From positions 1-64,000 of the forward strand of contig JAULBX010024406.1 of the NCBI GenBank assembly GCA_032358255.1: a DNA stretch of 64,000 bases. Reading direction: 5' to 3'. The position numbers and the translations under genes are program-made. Below, piece by piece: positions 23,972-38,064 of this stretch. The notes below the pieces were generated by a model. It saw nothing but the letters and a program-made list of their open reading frames with translations. It did no database searches and was not told the DNA's origin. The DNA comes from Heterotrichella gracilis (lineage: Eukaryota; Sar; Xanthophyceae; Tribonematales; Xanthonemataceae). The first letter of the stretch is position 1. Every line of letters begins with the position of its first letter.

Positions 23972-25741
23972 GATGAACTGGAGAGGGAGGGGGGAAGGTC
24001 AGAAGGGGTGGGGAACAAAAGTGCCCACATTGGGCTGCCAAGTGGGAGAGGCCATTTGCTCCCAACCCAAGAGAAAAGTGCACTGACAAACCACAGGTGC
24101 ACGGTTCCCGCCCACATTGAAGATAGTGAGCAACCTCAGCATGCTTGGTGCAGGGTTTCACCACCCAGAGGAGGCAGGGCAGATACTTGCAGTGCTCGGT
24201 ACCCGGTGACACCCCAGGCGAACGGGCAGAATCCCACAGCACTAAACGCTGCGGGGCGCTGCCGAGAGGCAATGCTCTTCTGGTGTTCGGACCAGTCTCC
24301 AAACAACGTAACTGCACCTAGGGCTTGGCTCAGGCAGCAGCAGGGTAGAGCGAGTGGGCCCTGTAGCTGCTGCGGCCTGACTAAGGGTGCTGGTACACGG
24401 GCTGCAGCAAATACGAACAAGAGACCAAGCGACACGGGTACTGCACGGCAGACGAGTACAAAACTCATTTCAACAACTCCAAGGCTGTCTGGAAGAGGCC
24501 GCAGGGCCGGGAGTGCACGCTAGAGGGTGTGCATGGCCATGACGCCCCGCCGGCCGGTCGGCATGCCCATGGCCAGCATTGGTAGTGTGGGTATCAGCAG
24601 CTGAGCGCGGCAAGCGTTTGCCCGAGGATTGCGAAGGGTTGCCCAACTCCCGACCAGCAGCGCACCTGTGAGGCTTTGGAGTGGATGTTGGCGAGCGTTG
24701 TCTACCTGCCTGTCAGCAGTGACTAAGCAAGATGGACCCAAACGGATCTTCAAACGCTGCGCTAAGCGAACGGAGCTAAACACGGGTGCAAGAGACCAGC
24801 TTCGTTGGGAGGCAAAGGACTGGGCTGGGTTGGAACTGTGTAGCTGGGTATTAGTAAGGTATCCTTTAGCACCCGTAGTCACCCGAGTCGCGAGTGTCTC
24901 TGTCAGGCACAAAAACAGTGACGCAACAGGCAACAGCAGGTCGCAGGCAGGAGGATAACGAGGTAATGCGTCTTCGCTGTCGTCCTTTCAAGGCAAAACC
25001 CCGTCCAAGTCTCCCTGCACACGGCCGGAGCTGGTCCCTTGGCCCGGAGTGATGCGCTCGGTCGTGGCCACAGGTTCCCGGGAACGGAAGGCAGCTTTGC
25101 CACAAATGAGCCACGTGGAGCCAGGAGCAGGTACTGAAGGTACACCGGTACCCAACGTCGGCAAGCGGCCGTGAACTTGCCTCATATACCCGTTAGAGGG
25201 CGACATCCTACTCGAATCTGTATCCACCATCGGCAAAACCTGTAGCAGACGCGCCTGTTCACCTATCATTGCTAGCGGCCTCGCAGGTCCCTGCCTCACC
25301 CTGCGTGCTCATGGGGAGAACGCGAGCCATGTCGAAGTGACCCATTGAGAAAGGCGAGGTGGGCTCTGCGAAACAGGCCTGAAAGTCAAGAAAGGTTGCA
25401 CTATGTATGGTTTTGTTGGGCGCTTGTAGTGGAAGACAGTCGCAAGCAATGCCTGCATAGTGATTGATGGTATGCATTGCAATGCACAATGCATGCATAT
25501 GGAAGATAGTTGCATGCAAACTGGTGGAATGGGAACCAAGGTTATGTAAGCGCGCACTTGCACTTCTTACAGCTCGACAAATGAGGCTTATTACAACTTT
25601 TGCAGGTCACTTTCAGCTCACCACCAGCAGGGTGCCACACCGCCCCGTTGCCCAATTCGGCAGCCCCGCCTCACCCGCTGTGCCCAGCTGGTGTGTGACC
25701 TGGGTAAGCACGTGGGAATAGACTGACCGGGCATCGCCACC
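23972..25741. promoter_or_regulatory. Divergent upstream region; unrecognised open frames
   Basis: This 1.8 kb separates the divergent starts of the phytocyanin-FAS1 gene and COQ5. Several frames are open: minus 24468-24136 (110 codons, with a hydrophobic N-terminus) and 24933-24520 (137 codons), and plus 24629-24958. None shows a known domain or convincing splice partners. Composition is even and moderately GC-rich, so a small unrecognised gene cannot be excluded. Confidence 0.35.
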
Positions 25742-28245
<2,504 letters not shown>

Positions 28246-28287
28246 GTTGCTGGAGGGGGGAGGACGCCTGACTGGCATGCAGTTGGT

Positions 28288-28324
28288 GGAGGGGAGGGGG
28301 AAGGGGAGGGGGAAGGGGAGGGGG
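28288..28324 (+). repeat. G-rich tandem repeat, GGGGAGGGGGAA type
   Basis: About three units of a 12-bp purine repeat lie 43 bases after the COQ5 stop codon, on the sense strand. Several runs of four or five G could form a G-quadruplex in the 3' UTR RNA. Confidence 0.75.
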
Positions 28325-28767
28325 CATTCCCCGACTGATTCTTATTTGATATTGACCGTTAGGCTAATGATTATGGTCTCAGCATCCTCAAGATTATGAG
28401 TCAACTTGAGAGTCTGCCAGTCTGCCAGGCTAGTCTAAGACAACAAAAACAATATAGCAAGGAAATTGCCGGCAATGTGGAATTAGGCCTGGGGTATAAT
28501 TGAAGCGCGTGCGCAAAAAACTAGCTTTTAGGTTAGCCACTTGCAAATGGCTTTGTCCTGTTTCCGAGGCAGAGGCTAGGGTGGTCTGAGCTCAGTGAGG
28601 TGCACCATCATGACACCCGTGCGCGCCAGAATTGCCCACCATTTCTTCCCACAGTAATATATTACAATAACAGCTACATTTAGATCAATGCACATCGATG
28701 CGTGCGCAGCAAAACCAGGGACACTGAGAATATTGCGCATGCGTCATGACGTATGAATATGCTTGAG

Positions 28768-29330
28768 AAGAAAGAAAGAAAGGGGACGCACAAAGGCGTA
28801 GTTAAGGGGCCACTGACTCGCACCAGGGCACCGATCAGCCAGAACGGCTGGTCAAGCACAGGCCTTAGCCAATGCCAGTATGCATGGCATGCAAAAGGGT
28901 TTGACGTTTGGTGTACACAGCATAGGAGCCTTGGATAGCAAGGAGTTGCAACCATAGCCACCAACTTCAAAATAAAAAAGCAATTCTATTTTTGTAGTGA
29001 TAATACTTTACATAGTGTAGTACTTTACAGACTATCAACTGCCTTTAATCCAGTTTGCATAGGTTCATGAACAGATTTACGAGAAATAATTCCTATCAGT
29101 TTGGCAAGCACACTAGGAGCTGGTCCTATAGCAGTTAGCCTAAGGGCGTCAAAGGTGGAGACAGGGATAATGCCTGTGTTGTCAATAACTAGTGCATGGC
29201 AGGTCACTCTCCAACCAGCCTGTCTGAGGTGTGTGGCCAGTCCAACTGGTCTGGGATGGGTGGCCAGTCCTGCGTGCTGGTCGAGGGCTGCGGCAACTGT
29301 GCTTAACAATATTGATATCATAGTAACCCA
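28768..29330 (-). mobile_element. 5'-truncated LINE 3' end, diverged relative of the 55.9-58.2 kb copy
   Basis: On the minus strand this segment ends in a (TTTC)n tail, seen as AAAG repeats at 28768-28783. It aligns with 55867-56282: both share the block GCCAGAACGGCTGGTCAAG, the block TTTAGTGTACACAGCATAGGAGCC or close variants, and the last ~80 codons of the element protein (AGWRVTCHALVIDNTGIIPVS against DGWSVTCHALIIDTTGIVPVS). An extra ~90 bp of unrelated AT-rich sequence separates the two homologous blocks. Most of the 5' part of the element is absent, as is common for non-LTR retrotransposons. Confidence 0.75.
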
Positions 29331-29807
29331 AATTTGTCTACTTGACTCATGTCTGATATACTATTAGTTATCCTTGAAAGTACTAGTACACTGTATGTAG
29401 CAGAAGTCTTATTGAGTCAACCCTGGTCTGAAACATCGCTGCCAATCACGGTCTGTAGTCAATTTAAAACCGCCAATGAAACAGTCTGAAGCGCCGCGCG
29501 GGCGCAGCCGCTGCGCTGAATTCTCTACTAGGAGCCGTGATGGCATTGATTCCCAAAACCAATTGGCTCAGCTTTGACCCCTGCATCAGGCTGGCCACAG
29601 CAGCCGCTCAGCGAGCCAAACAGTATCTCCATGGCATGCTGCACTGGCTGTATTAAAGAATTGCATGCACTGCCCCGCTGGCATTGCCCCTGCGAACTTG
29701 GTTCCAGTGCAGCAATGTCATGGCAGGCAATGCAGGTAGTTGTCCCTGCCACTACAGTCTCCTCCCCCTCCTGTCCCTGCACCCACCCGCCACCCGGCTC
29801 CCGCCTG

Positions 29808-32800
29808 TCACCACCCGCAGCACTGCGCCTCCTCCATCCCCACCGCCTCACCCTCCTTCACCCCCACCACCACCTCCTTCTCCACCGCCTCCCCAGCTGC
29901 CTTGGCCTGCGCAGCCACCAGGTGTCGCACCGAGGGCTTGCGCTGGGGCGTGTCCCTCCCCGTTGCCTCGATGCGCAGCGCCACCTCCCTTGTTACCTCC
30001 CACATGGTGGCTATAAAATCCCCCCCCTCATGCTCAGCCACTCGGTCACGCAGGTCGGTGAACTCAGCCAACCAGGGGCCTGCGGGAGGGGTTGAGTTGT
30101 TTTTTTATATTTTAGGGTTTAAGGATTTGGGTTTTGGCATTAGGGTTTAGGTTCATGGAAATGCAACAAGCTGACACTCTCTTTGCAAACAGTTGCTATC
30201 CTATTGGCAGTTACAATTAAAGGTACAAGAATGGCTTCCAAGCCAAGCAGAGGATGTTTTGCAGGAGGGTTGCTGCCACCCTGCATGGCAATCTCTCATA
30301 CACCACCAGCATGTACATTATCAGCAAAAGATATTGTTGTGCGTGGGGAATTCCGTCAACACATTTTCCGATCCAGCTTCCCTCCCCCACCCGCCCCCAC
30401 CACTCACCCAGCAGCTTGAACGCGTGCCCCCGCACCATGCGCGGCGGCGCCGGGCAGGTCTCCAGGATCTCAAGGTACTCAAGCATCAGGCGGCACCCGT
30501 CGTGCTTCAAACTGTAAGCGCCACCAGGCTGCAGACGCAGTGGCGAGAACAGCGCTGGGTCCTCAAGCAGCGACTCCGCAGACATGACCCCGTCGGTGCC
30601 TGTGTAGGCCATGCACTCCAGCGCATCGCCCAGGTGGCGGATGTTGCCGTTGGCTAGCACGGGGATCTCCAGCGCCTCCTTCACAGCCTGCGGACAGGGC
30701 ACGGGTCCAGGGTTGGGCAAGGCCAGGCCACAGAAAAGGGGCATGCGCAACACTCCCCACACTACTTTTAGATAATTTATTAGCTATATGCATGCTATAC
30801 TGCTGCTTATATGGGGCTAGCGTTTGGCGCGGCTTGCTAAAGAAAGGAAAGCAGGGGGCCGGGCCATTGCTGGTGACGTATTCCACCCGCGGCATGCATG
30901 GTGCTGGATACGAATCTGGAATTGCACTGCTCGATCAAAACAGGTTCATTTGTCAAGTGGTGCCACAGGCTCCCTCACCCCATCAGCTGCTCCCCACCAG
31001 GTCCTTAGCCCCATGGCTATAATTGGCAGCTGCATCTATAGAGGATGAGACCATAGTGGGCAACAATGAGCCATAATTGGTAGTAGGACATATGCAACAC
31101 CTAATCCTCACCGTCCCCTCCCTCCAAATACCAACTGAAAGATTTGAGAGGAATCCATTGCCAGAACCACACCATTGTGAAGCCAGCAGCACCCTCACTA
31201 CCCCACCCCCACCCCCGTACCTTGATTTGGTCCCAGTCAGCGCGGATCTCCTTCCCCTTGCGCTGCTCCCGCGTGCGCCCGTGCACCGCCAGCAGGCTGC
31301 AGCCAGCCGACTGCAGCATGCGCGCGTATGCCAGGGTTCGGTCCAGCTCGGGGAACACGCGGATCTTGCATGTAACGGGCACCTCAAGGCCACCAGCCAG
31401 GGCGCGCACCAGGGCCTCGATGGTGTCTAGGTCGTCCTGTGGAGGAGATGGTTGGCCACCTGTGTTAGCCACCAGATCCCTGGCCCGCCCATGCCATTAC
31501 ACACCCAGCTGTGCTGTGCATGACTACCAACTGATACATTGCATAATTTGCTGTGACCAACATTGATGCAATTGTTTAGCTGGGTACAGCATTCTCCCTG
31601 GGGCAACCGCTGTCCCTGTGCAGCATGCCCCTGCTTGCAATGATGCACACATGCCGCCGCAGCAGCAATCGTGCATGCTGAGCGATTCGAGTATGTATCT
31701 GAGTCTTGATGTTGAGATGGGCCCTGCAGTGGTTGGCCTGCTCTACTGCAAGGGCCATGTCTAATCATCGGCTGCAGGCCTCACAGCACTGCAGGCCAAC
31801 CAGTACATGGCACACCTCAACAGCAACAGCCAGGTACATACTCACATCGCTCAGCAGCTCTTCTTCCCAACCACAGAGGAGGTGTACAAGGGCAAGCCAT
31901 GCGGAGCCTGCAGTAGGGCATGCCGTACCATGAGGAATGCGCCGTAGTTGCCCTTCTTTGCGATCCGCTGCGGGCACCCCAGGTTGATGTCCACGCCATC
32001 GCATCGGTCCTGCACCAGGCGCGCCGCGGACAGAAGGGTGGGCGGGTCGTTGGCGCAGAACTGGGCGAGGAGCGGCCTGCAGTGGGTGGGTTTGAGGGTG
32101 GGTGAGTGGGTATTGAGGAGCATGGAGGCTCTAGGTACCCAGGCACAATGCCTATGACTGCACGGAACGCGTGCCTGGGGATGCGGACTACAGACAAATG
32201 CAATTCCAGCCATTTGGGAATGCTGGCATGACTGGGCAACATCAATATCGGCTTTTTGGAGGGGAGGTTACGGCATATGATGATCATGGCCCAAGCATGT
32301 AAGTAAGTATGGCCCGACACCGCTGGGGCTATGCATGCGCCGTTGCTCCCCCCCCCCCAATCCCGTCCGGTATGTCACGGCATGAGCCGGCCATGCACCC
32401 ATGCTCTCGCTGCCCGCACCTGTCTGTGTCGCTGGTTGTGAAGTGCTCCTTGCGGTACTTGTGGTTGTCCAGGAACAGCCGTGCGTGCAGCATGGGGGTG
32501 TAGGCGCCGGTGGAGCCGTGGCGCCGGCACAGCTCGCGGAATGGCAGCTCAGACTGGGGGCCACAGAGGATAACATAAGGTATGTTGGGGTGGGGCACAG
32601 GAATATGGGAGTGGCAGGGGTGATGTATCTGGAGCGTGTGGCATGCGTTGGCAGGCGGGACATATCACAGCTCCAGAAGGTCCAGCAAACACAGGATAGC
32701 AGACAGCCTCACACACGCCGCGAATGCTGTGTGGCGAGAGCACAGTCACATGGTGTAGTGCACGTGGTGTGCTGCTGCGCTGTCCGCCAGAGGGCTCGGC

Positions 32801-32993
32801 AACCCCCCTACGTCTGTGCACCATGCTGCCCCTGGTAGGGTGTGTCCCATTCCCTTGCGCCCCGCACCTGGTCCACCATGGGAGCAACCCAAAACTTGGG
32901 GGCGCCCATTGCATTGAAGAACTCACATGCGCGCGCGGTGTGGCTGGTGGAGGGGGTGGGGCCCACGCTGGGGGCCTGGCTGGCCACCGTCAT
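29808..32993 (-). CDS. DUS1: tRNA-dihydrouridine synthase, DUS1 (16/17) type
   Basis: The FMN enzyme reduces uridine to dihydrouridine in the tRNA D-loop. Six exons (32993-32868, 32553-32420, 32076-31929, 31436-31221, 30687-30408, 30079-29808) join in phase to 391 residues. Motifs in order: [47 protein letters not shown] with the GCP cysteine at 121, the family's presumed catalytic acid; [46 protein letters not shown] and [19 protein letters not shown]. All of these follow the DUS1L pattern. The tail ends in a Val/Glu/Lys-rich stretch. The first ATG used, at 32993, is supported only by frame. An ATG-initiated segment at 33277-33140 ending at AAG|GTGGGT could be an upstream exon, but I could not join it in phase. 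Confidence 0.92.
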
Positions 32994-35026
32994 ATTGCGC
33001 CGGTGGGCGTGGGGAGGCGTGGGGAGGGGTGTGGTGTGGGGCCTGCATGCACGGGTAGGTTGCCGCCTTAGCTGTGCTCCATGGCAGGGTGGGTTTTGGG
33101 GCGGAGTGTTGCATACACGTGTGGCAGTGTTGCACCCACCTTGGCAGCGCAATTCCTCCCCTTCCGGCCACCAGCGGCGCTCCCCTGGGCGCCACCAGCT
33201 TGAGGAGGGTGCGGGGGGCGCAGGCGGCCAGCGGCGGGAATAGGGGCTGCTTTGGGGGGGGATCCCTGCGGCTGCACCTATGGGTGTGACTGTCTGCAGC
33301 TGCACCGGGTGGTGGGCAGGAGCCAAAGGGCGCAGGCACTGGCACCTGCAACCGTCACCAAGGGCTGTTTAGGCGTGCTGCATAAAGTGCTGGAGACAGC
33401 ACTCCACTCAGCGCCACCGCTGGGTGCCCTGGCATGGCATGGCGTGGCAAAACTGAACAATATACTTGCATATATGCACCCAGCCCTGTGCGCCCCCAGT
33501 GTGGTGCAACTGACCTGATACAATATAGGGTGCAGCCACCTGTTTTGTTGCACATAGAGAGGTGGCAGGCATGTGCATGGGCGAAACCACACTGTAAGCC
33601 ACCCACTGCCTGGCGTTAGAACGCCGGTGCATATAACAACCTATTGTCTACGCAGTTTGCAAGGTTTGCAATGTCCCGGTTGCATAAACAACATGTGGGT
33701 CAAGTTGGGGTGGTGCAGTGTGTGCAATCCGGCAGCCAGCAACCGCATATGCATGCGTGGCGGCAGCGGGGTTGCCTGCATACACAGATGTAGGGAACGT
33801 ATGCAGGCGTTGCTCTACAGCCAATGGTATATGCACAAGTTCATACCTGCTGCTATGAACTGGGGAGCTTTTTACTGTAGCTCCCACAGCGAAGGATTGC
33901 GGGCGGCTGCCTGCAGAGATTGTGTTATACAAGACGCCCAGCAGCTCAATCGCTTTTATCAAGTCAATTGAGACACAACAATGTGCGGCTGGCCGTTAAC
34001 AGCTGGCGGCCATATGGTATACCAGGATACGAGTACTGCCTGCCAGGAGTTGCAGCGCGCTCAAAGCCACGGCTGCCAGAACGCCACTGGGAGACATAAA
34101 GTTACGTGGCGACAGTAAGTTTGGGAAAAAGCCCGAAACTTACTGTACCAAGCAAATCTGACACGCTTGACCACAAATCGGATTGCAATCGGCTGGCAAA
34201 AGGTTATCTTTTTGTTAATTACAGCTCAAAAGCAAGGTGGCCCTCTTTCCTCAGGTCCCACTGCACTTCAACCACACACCCATCCTCTCGCCAGCCCACA
34301 GGCCAGGTGCATCGGCAACAACCAGTGTGCACAATGTGTCACAAGCGATGTTTGCCACTGACATTGCTTGTTGAAACTGTCGTGGTGTTAAGCGGTGTGC
34401 AACAACACTAAAATGTTAAGCCTCTTTTGAACTGTAGCTTGGCTCAGAAGACCCCGGTCCCAAGCCCCCATAAATACCCATCGTGCGATGGCAGTGCTGT
34501 TTATCACGGTGAACTGTGCAGCAAGGCATTTGCCACTTCTAAAATTGCCCAGCCATCAGCACCAAATCAATGTGAAAAAGAAATCGTTATAGATCCATTC
34601 CAAGCGATGCCTGTGAAGCAGGCAAAACAAATGCTGGTGTTATCTGTGGACTTGAACTGCAAGTTCGGTGGAATTCGGCATTGCGCCCACCCCTAGGGTG
34701 TATGCGTTGCACCAGGTACCATAGCCACATTTGGTCACCCGCGCCTCATAAAGGCTCAGCGCAATGTGGGCGCCTCTCCGCAAATCCTTTGGTCCATACC
34801 ATTGCACGCATGCAGCGAGAGAGCGCAAAGAAAAGAAATACAAGCCATCCCTGCCTGCAGCCGACCACCGCCAAGTGCTGGACAACATCCACATCAGTGC
34901 CGAAGCGTGTCCATCCCAGTACTGAACTGCATCATCCCAGTGCGGGAGTGCATCAATCCCAGTGATGAACTGCATCCATGCAAAGTGCTGAACTCCAATG
35001 CTGTGTTGATAGTGCCAATGGAAGCA
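32994..35026. other. Intergenic stretch between two minus-strand genes
   Basis: This is upstream of the DUS1 gene and downstream of the gamma-glutamyl hydrolase gene. Apart from a small tandem repeat at 34912-34975 and a possible 5' exon of DUS1 near 33140-33277, nothing is recognised. Open frames here are short and without domains. Confidence 0.45.
34912..34975. repeat. Three-unit ~21-bp tandem repeat
   Basis: Three imperfect units have the form CATCCCAGTRMTGAACTGCAT, 21-22 bp each, about 50 bases beyond the stop codon of the gamma-glutamyl hydrolase gene. Confidence 0.75.
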
Positions 35027-38000
35027 TCAGTGCGCCGCGGCGACCGCCTTGGTGGTATCGTTGTACTTGTCATCCTTGTCGATGAAATACGTCATGTCCG
35101 GCCCATCATACGACGGCTCCATGACTGCGTCGTTGGCGGTGAAGGTGGGCGGGTAGTTGTAGATGAGCATCTGGAGCTCCTCGATCTTTGTGCGCGGCTT
35201 GTGCGTGGACATGCGCGCGTAGTGGATGAACACGTTGGACAGGTGCAGGCCGACGTTGATGGCGTCCTGGGTGGGGGGCGCAAGGGGGAGGGCGGGGTTA
35301 GTGTGTAGCGGGGAGGTGGCTGCGGGGATGAGTGCCGCTAAGGGAAGGCATGGCCATCTGCAACAGCAACCTATGAGCACATATGATTTCTAATGTCGTG
35401 TGCATGTACTGCAATGTACATGCAAACCATACAGACACCCACACCAGCCCCCCCCCCACATGCACCATCCCTCCTAAACACCCACCCACCTGTGAGTGTG
35501 GCACCGCATCCAGCATGAACTCGCTTGCTGGCTTCTCAGGGTGCCACTGCACTCCGAAGAAGGGGTAGCTCTTGGCCTCAATGGAGGAAACATACTCCTG
35601 GCCCTTCCTGCAGGGGGAGGGCACAGCGGGACAGGGTGAGCGGCCACATGCATCATCTTAGCCTGACATGAACATATCCCAGACAAAGACATGAACGATC
35701 ATCCTTGCACAGGTTACGCCATCGGGGTGTGGCTTGGCAAGACATGTACCATTGACATGTACCACATTGTGGAGATCGCTGTACAAGTGCGCATACGTGT
35801 GCAAGCATCACGTGCCACACAATGCATGCCGCAGTGCAACCCATCCACCTGCACCATGCCATTGCCCCCCCCACACACACATTGTACCACTGCCCACACA
35901 CCCCTCAGCACACGCCACCTTGCCCCATCCCCCGTCCCCAACCATTGCGCTTACCTGTCCACCGATGTCGACAGCACGTTGAAAAATCCCTTGAGCAGCG
36001 GCCACTTGTTGTAGTGCGGCAGGGGCAGGCCGTACATGTGGTTCTGGAGGGCGAGGTTGTAGTCGGGGTTGCCAAGCTTCTTGTACAGGGTGGGCTGAAG
36101 GCGGGGAAGGGGCTATTCAGGAATGGACAACGGGGACGGGGTGGGGCAGGGGACATGGCCCACCAATGGGCGCCACAGCACATGCAACACCAATGGAACA
36201 TGGTAGACCGTAATCTGTGCAGCTGCTTCATGCGCGGCATGCTGAGCTTATATACCATAAACCTGTAGCTTGCATACAGGCATGCCCCCGTGCCCCGCCT
36301 GCCTCACCTCCATTGTCCCGAACATCATGCTGTCATTGGCCGCAGGTGTGAAGATGAGCGTGTCGGGCTGGGACTGCAGCGGACAAAGGGGGGAAAGGTG
36401 AGGACAACCACGTAGGACAGGGGCCCAAGGGCAGGGACGCAAAGGCGGACCGGGCGCCAAATTGAGGCCACACGCTACAAAGCAGCCCAACCAAGCAGAC
36501 TGCCAGAGGCAATGCAACTGTCATGATCATTTTGTACGATCATTGTGCTATGACAGGTATGCCCATCCCTGTGACATACCCTGACAGGCATGCAGTGCCG
36601 CTGTGCTCCCATGTCCTTGCCAACCCGTGGTGCTAGGGTACCAAGCCACGGGGTGGCACTTGGCAGTGCCACATGGAAAACACCAGTGCATGATGGTGTG
36701 GTCACTGTTGTTGTCAGACGCATCCCGCATGGACATACTATCCAGTATCCAAACTATTCCACTACCCCTGCCCCCGCTCACCACTGAGTCTGTCGGTATG
36801 AGCAGGTCCTCGAAGCTGACGTTGGTCACCAGGATCTGGAGCAGCTGGTGGCCAAGGCAGGTGCCCCAGATCTGAAGGAAAGGGAGTGGAGGAGTCAGCA
36901 GTGATTGGGGCCAGGGGTTGGACGTGTCAGAGAGGAAATTTGTCATGTCCACATGGGGTATAGGCGTGGGCGTGTGTATGGCAGATGTAGCCCTGACACA
37001 GCCTGCCATGCATCATTGTGTGTGTTGCTTTGCACCCTCCCCCAGGCAAAACCATTCTCCCTGCCGGCCCCCGCAATCTAAAACACCACAATTCTCCTCT
37101 CTTGCCCTTTCCAGGCACACTTTATGCTGCTGCCTGTCTTCCATACCAACCCTGCCCCTGCCCACCCCTGCACTAGCCCCTGCCTCTCACCGGGAACACC
37201 TCCCCCTTGTCGTTCTCCTCCTTTGCCCAGTCAAACAGCTTGCGCGAGGCAACCACATAGGGGTCGTCCAGGTACAGGTCGGTCAGGCCGCCCTGGGGGG
37301 GAAAGGGAGAAGGGTAAGTGATAAGTGTTAAGTGGGGAGGCGCAGTGGGGGTGAACCAGTCTCTCTGCAGGGAGGGGTTGAGTCGGGGCTAAGGGTAGGT
37401 CAAGGCAGGTGGGAATGTGCGGCAGCTTACCGGAAAAATGATGCCGTTGACCGATTCGAACAGGCGCCGCAACTCCTCGTCGGAGGAAAGGTGCCTGGAG
37501 GAGGGGAGGGGGGGGGAACGGGGTGACCGGTGGTACCACAGCACATCGGTCCACCACATACACCAAGCACTTAGCTGATGCTGGCAAGGAATGTGCAAGC
37601 AACGCCTCCTGCAAATGGGTGGTGCATGGCAGGTGCAAGCATGAGCATTATATGCACTGCCACCCTGCTGGGTTGCGCCCCCACCTGATGGCCACTGGCC
37701 GTGCACCCTGTGCCTCGATCCAGCGCACAAAGCCGGCTGCAATCCACAGGCCCTGCAGGAAACACCGTACAACCGTCAGCCAGTTACACCTAACCAAACA
37801 CCAGGCAGTGTTGAAAGTGCCACTCGCGAGTCTGCAATGAGGTTGGTGGCCAAACCCTACCTTAGGGCAGAAGTGGCAGGACTGCGTGAGGATGCCAATG
37901 AGGGGCCGGTCGTTGTTGGCTCCGCCTTTCAGCGGTTGGTACACTGCGCCACTGATATTCTTGAGGCCGGGTTGCTCAAGGCCTGTGAACACAAACTGGG

Positions 38001-38064
38001 GCCGAGCAGCTGTGGCACCATTGCAGAGCGCAAGCAGCCCAAGCGCCAGCAGGAGGGGGGACAT
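35027..38064 (-). CDS. GGH: Gamma-glutamyl hydrolase, secreted/vacuolar
   Basis: The enzyme trims poly-gamma-glutamate tails from folates, usually in the vacuole. Nine exons (38064-37861, 37752-37685, 37494-37431, 37292-37191, 36871-36782, 36373-36308, 36094-35955, 35607-35490, 35266-35027) join in phase to 363 residues. MSPLLLALGLLALCNGATA is a signal peptide. The class-I glutamine-amidotransferase-like fold shows RPLIGILTQ, WIEAQGARPVAI, FESVNGIIFPGG, the nucleophile elbow IWGTCLGHQLL with Cys151, ALQNHMYGLP, and FFGVQWHPEKPASEF with catalytic His267. Family length is about 300-350, so this one has a modestly longer C-terminus. I took the start at 38064 rather than the longer open frame upstream because it places the signal peptide at the N-terminus. 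Confidence 0.95.

Larger units (their letters stand above)
28246..29807. other. Convergent intergenic stretch with a LINE fragment
   Basis: Between the 3' ends of COQ5 and the DUS1 gene lie a G-rich tandem repeat (28288-28324) and a LINE 3' fragment (28768-29330). The rest shows nothing recognisable. Confidence 0.5.

Noticed and set aside
33140-33277. Possible upstream exon of the DUS1 gene (ATG to AAG|GTGGGT)
   Set aside because: No acceptor was found that would join it in phase to the exon at 32993, so it was left out of the gene model.
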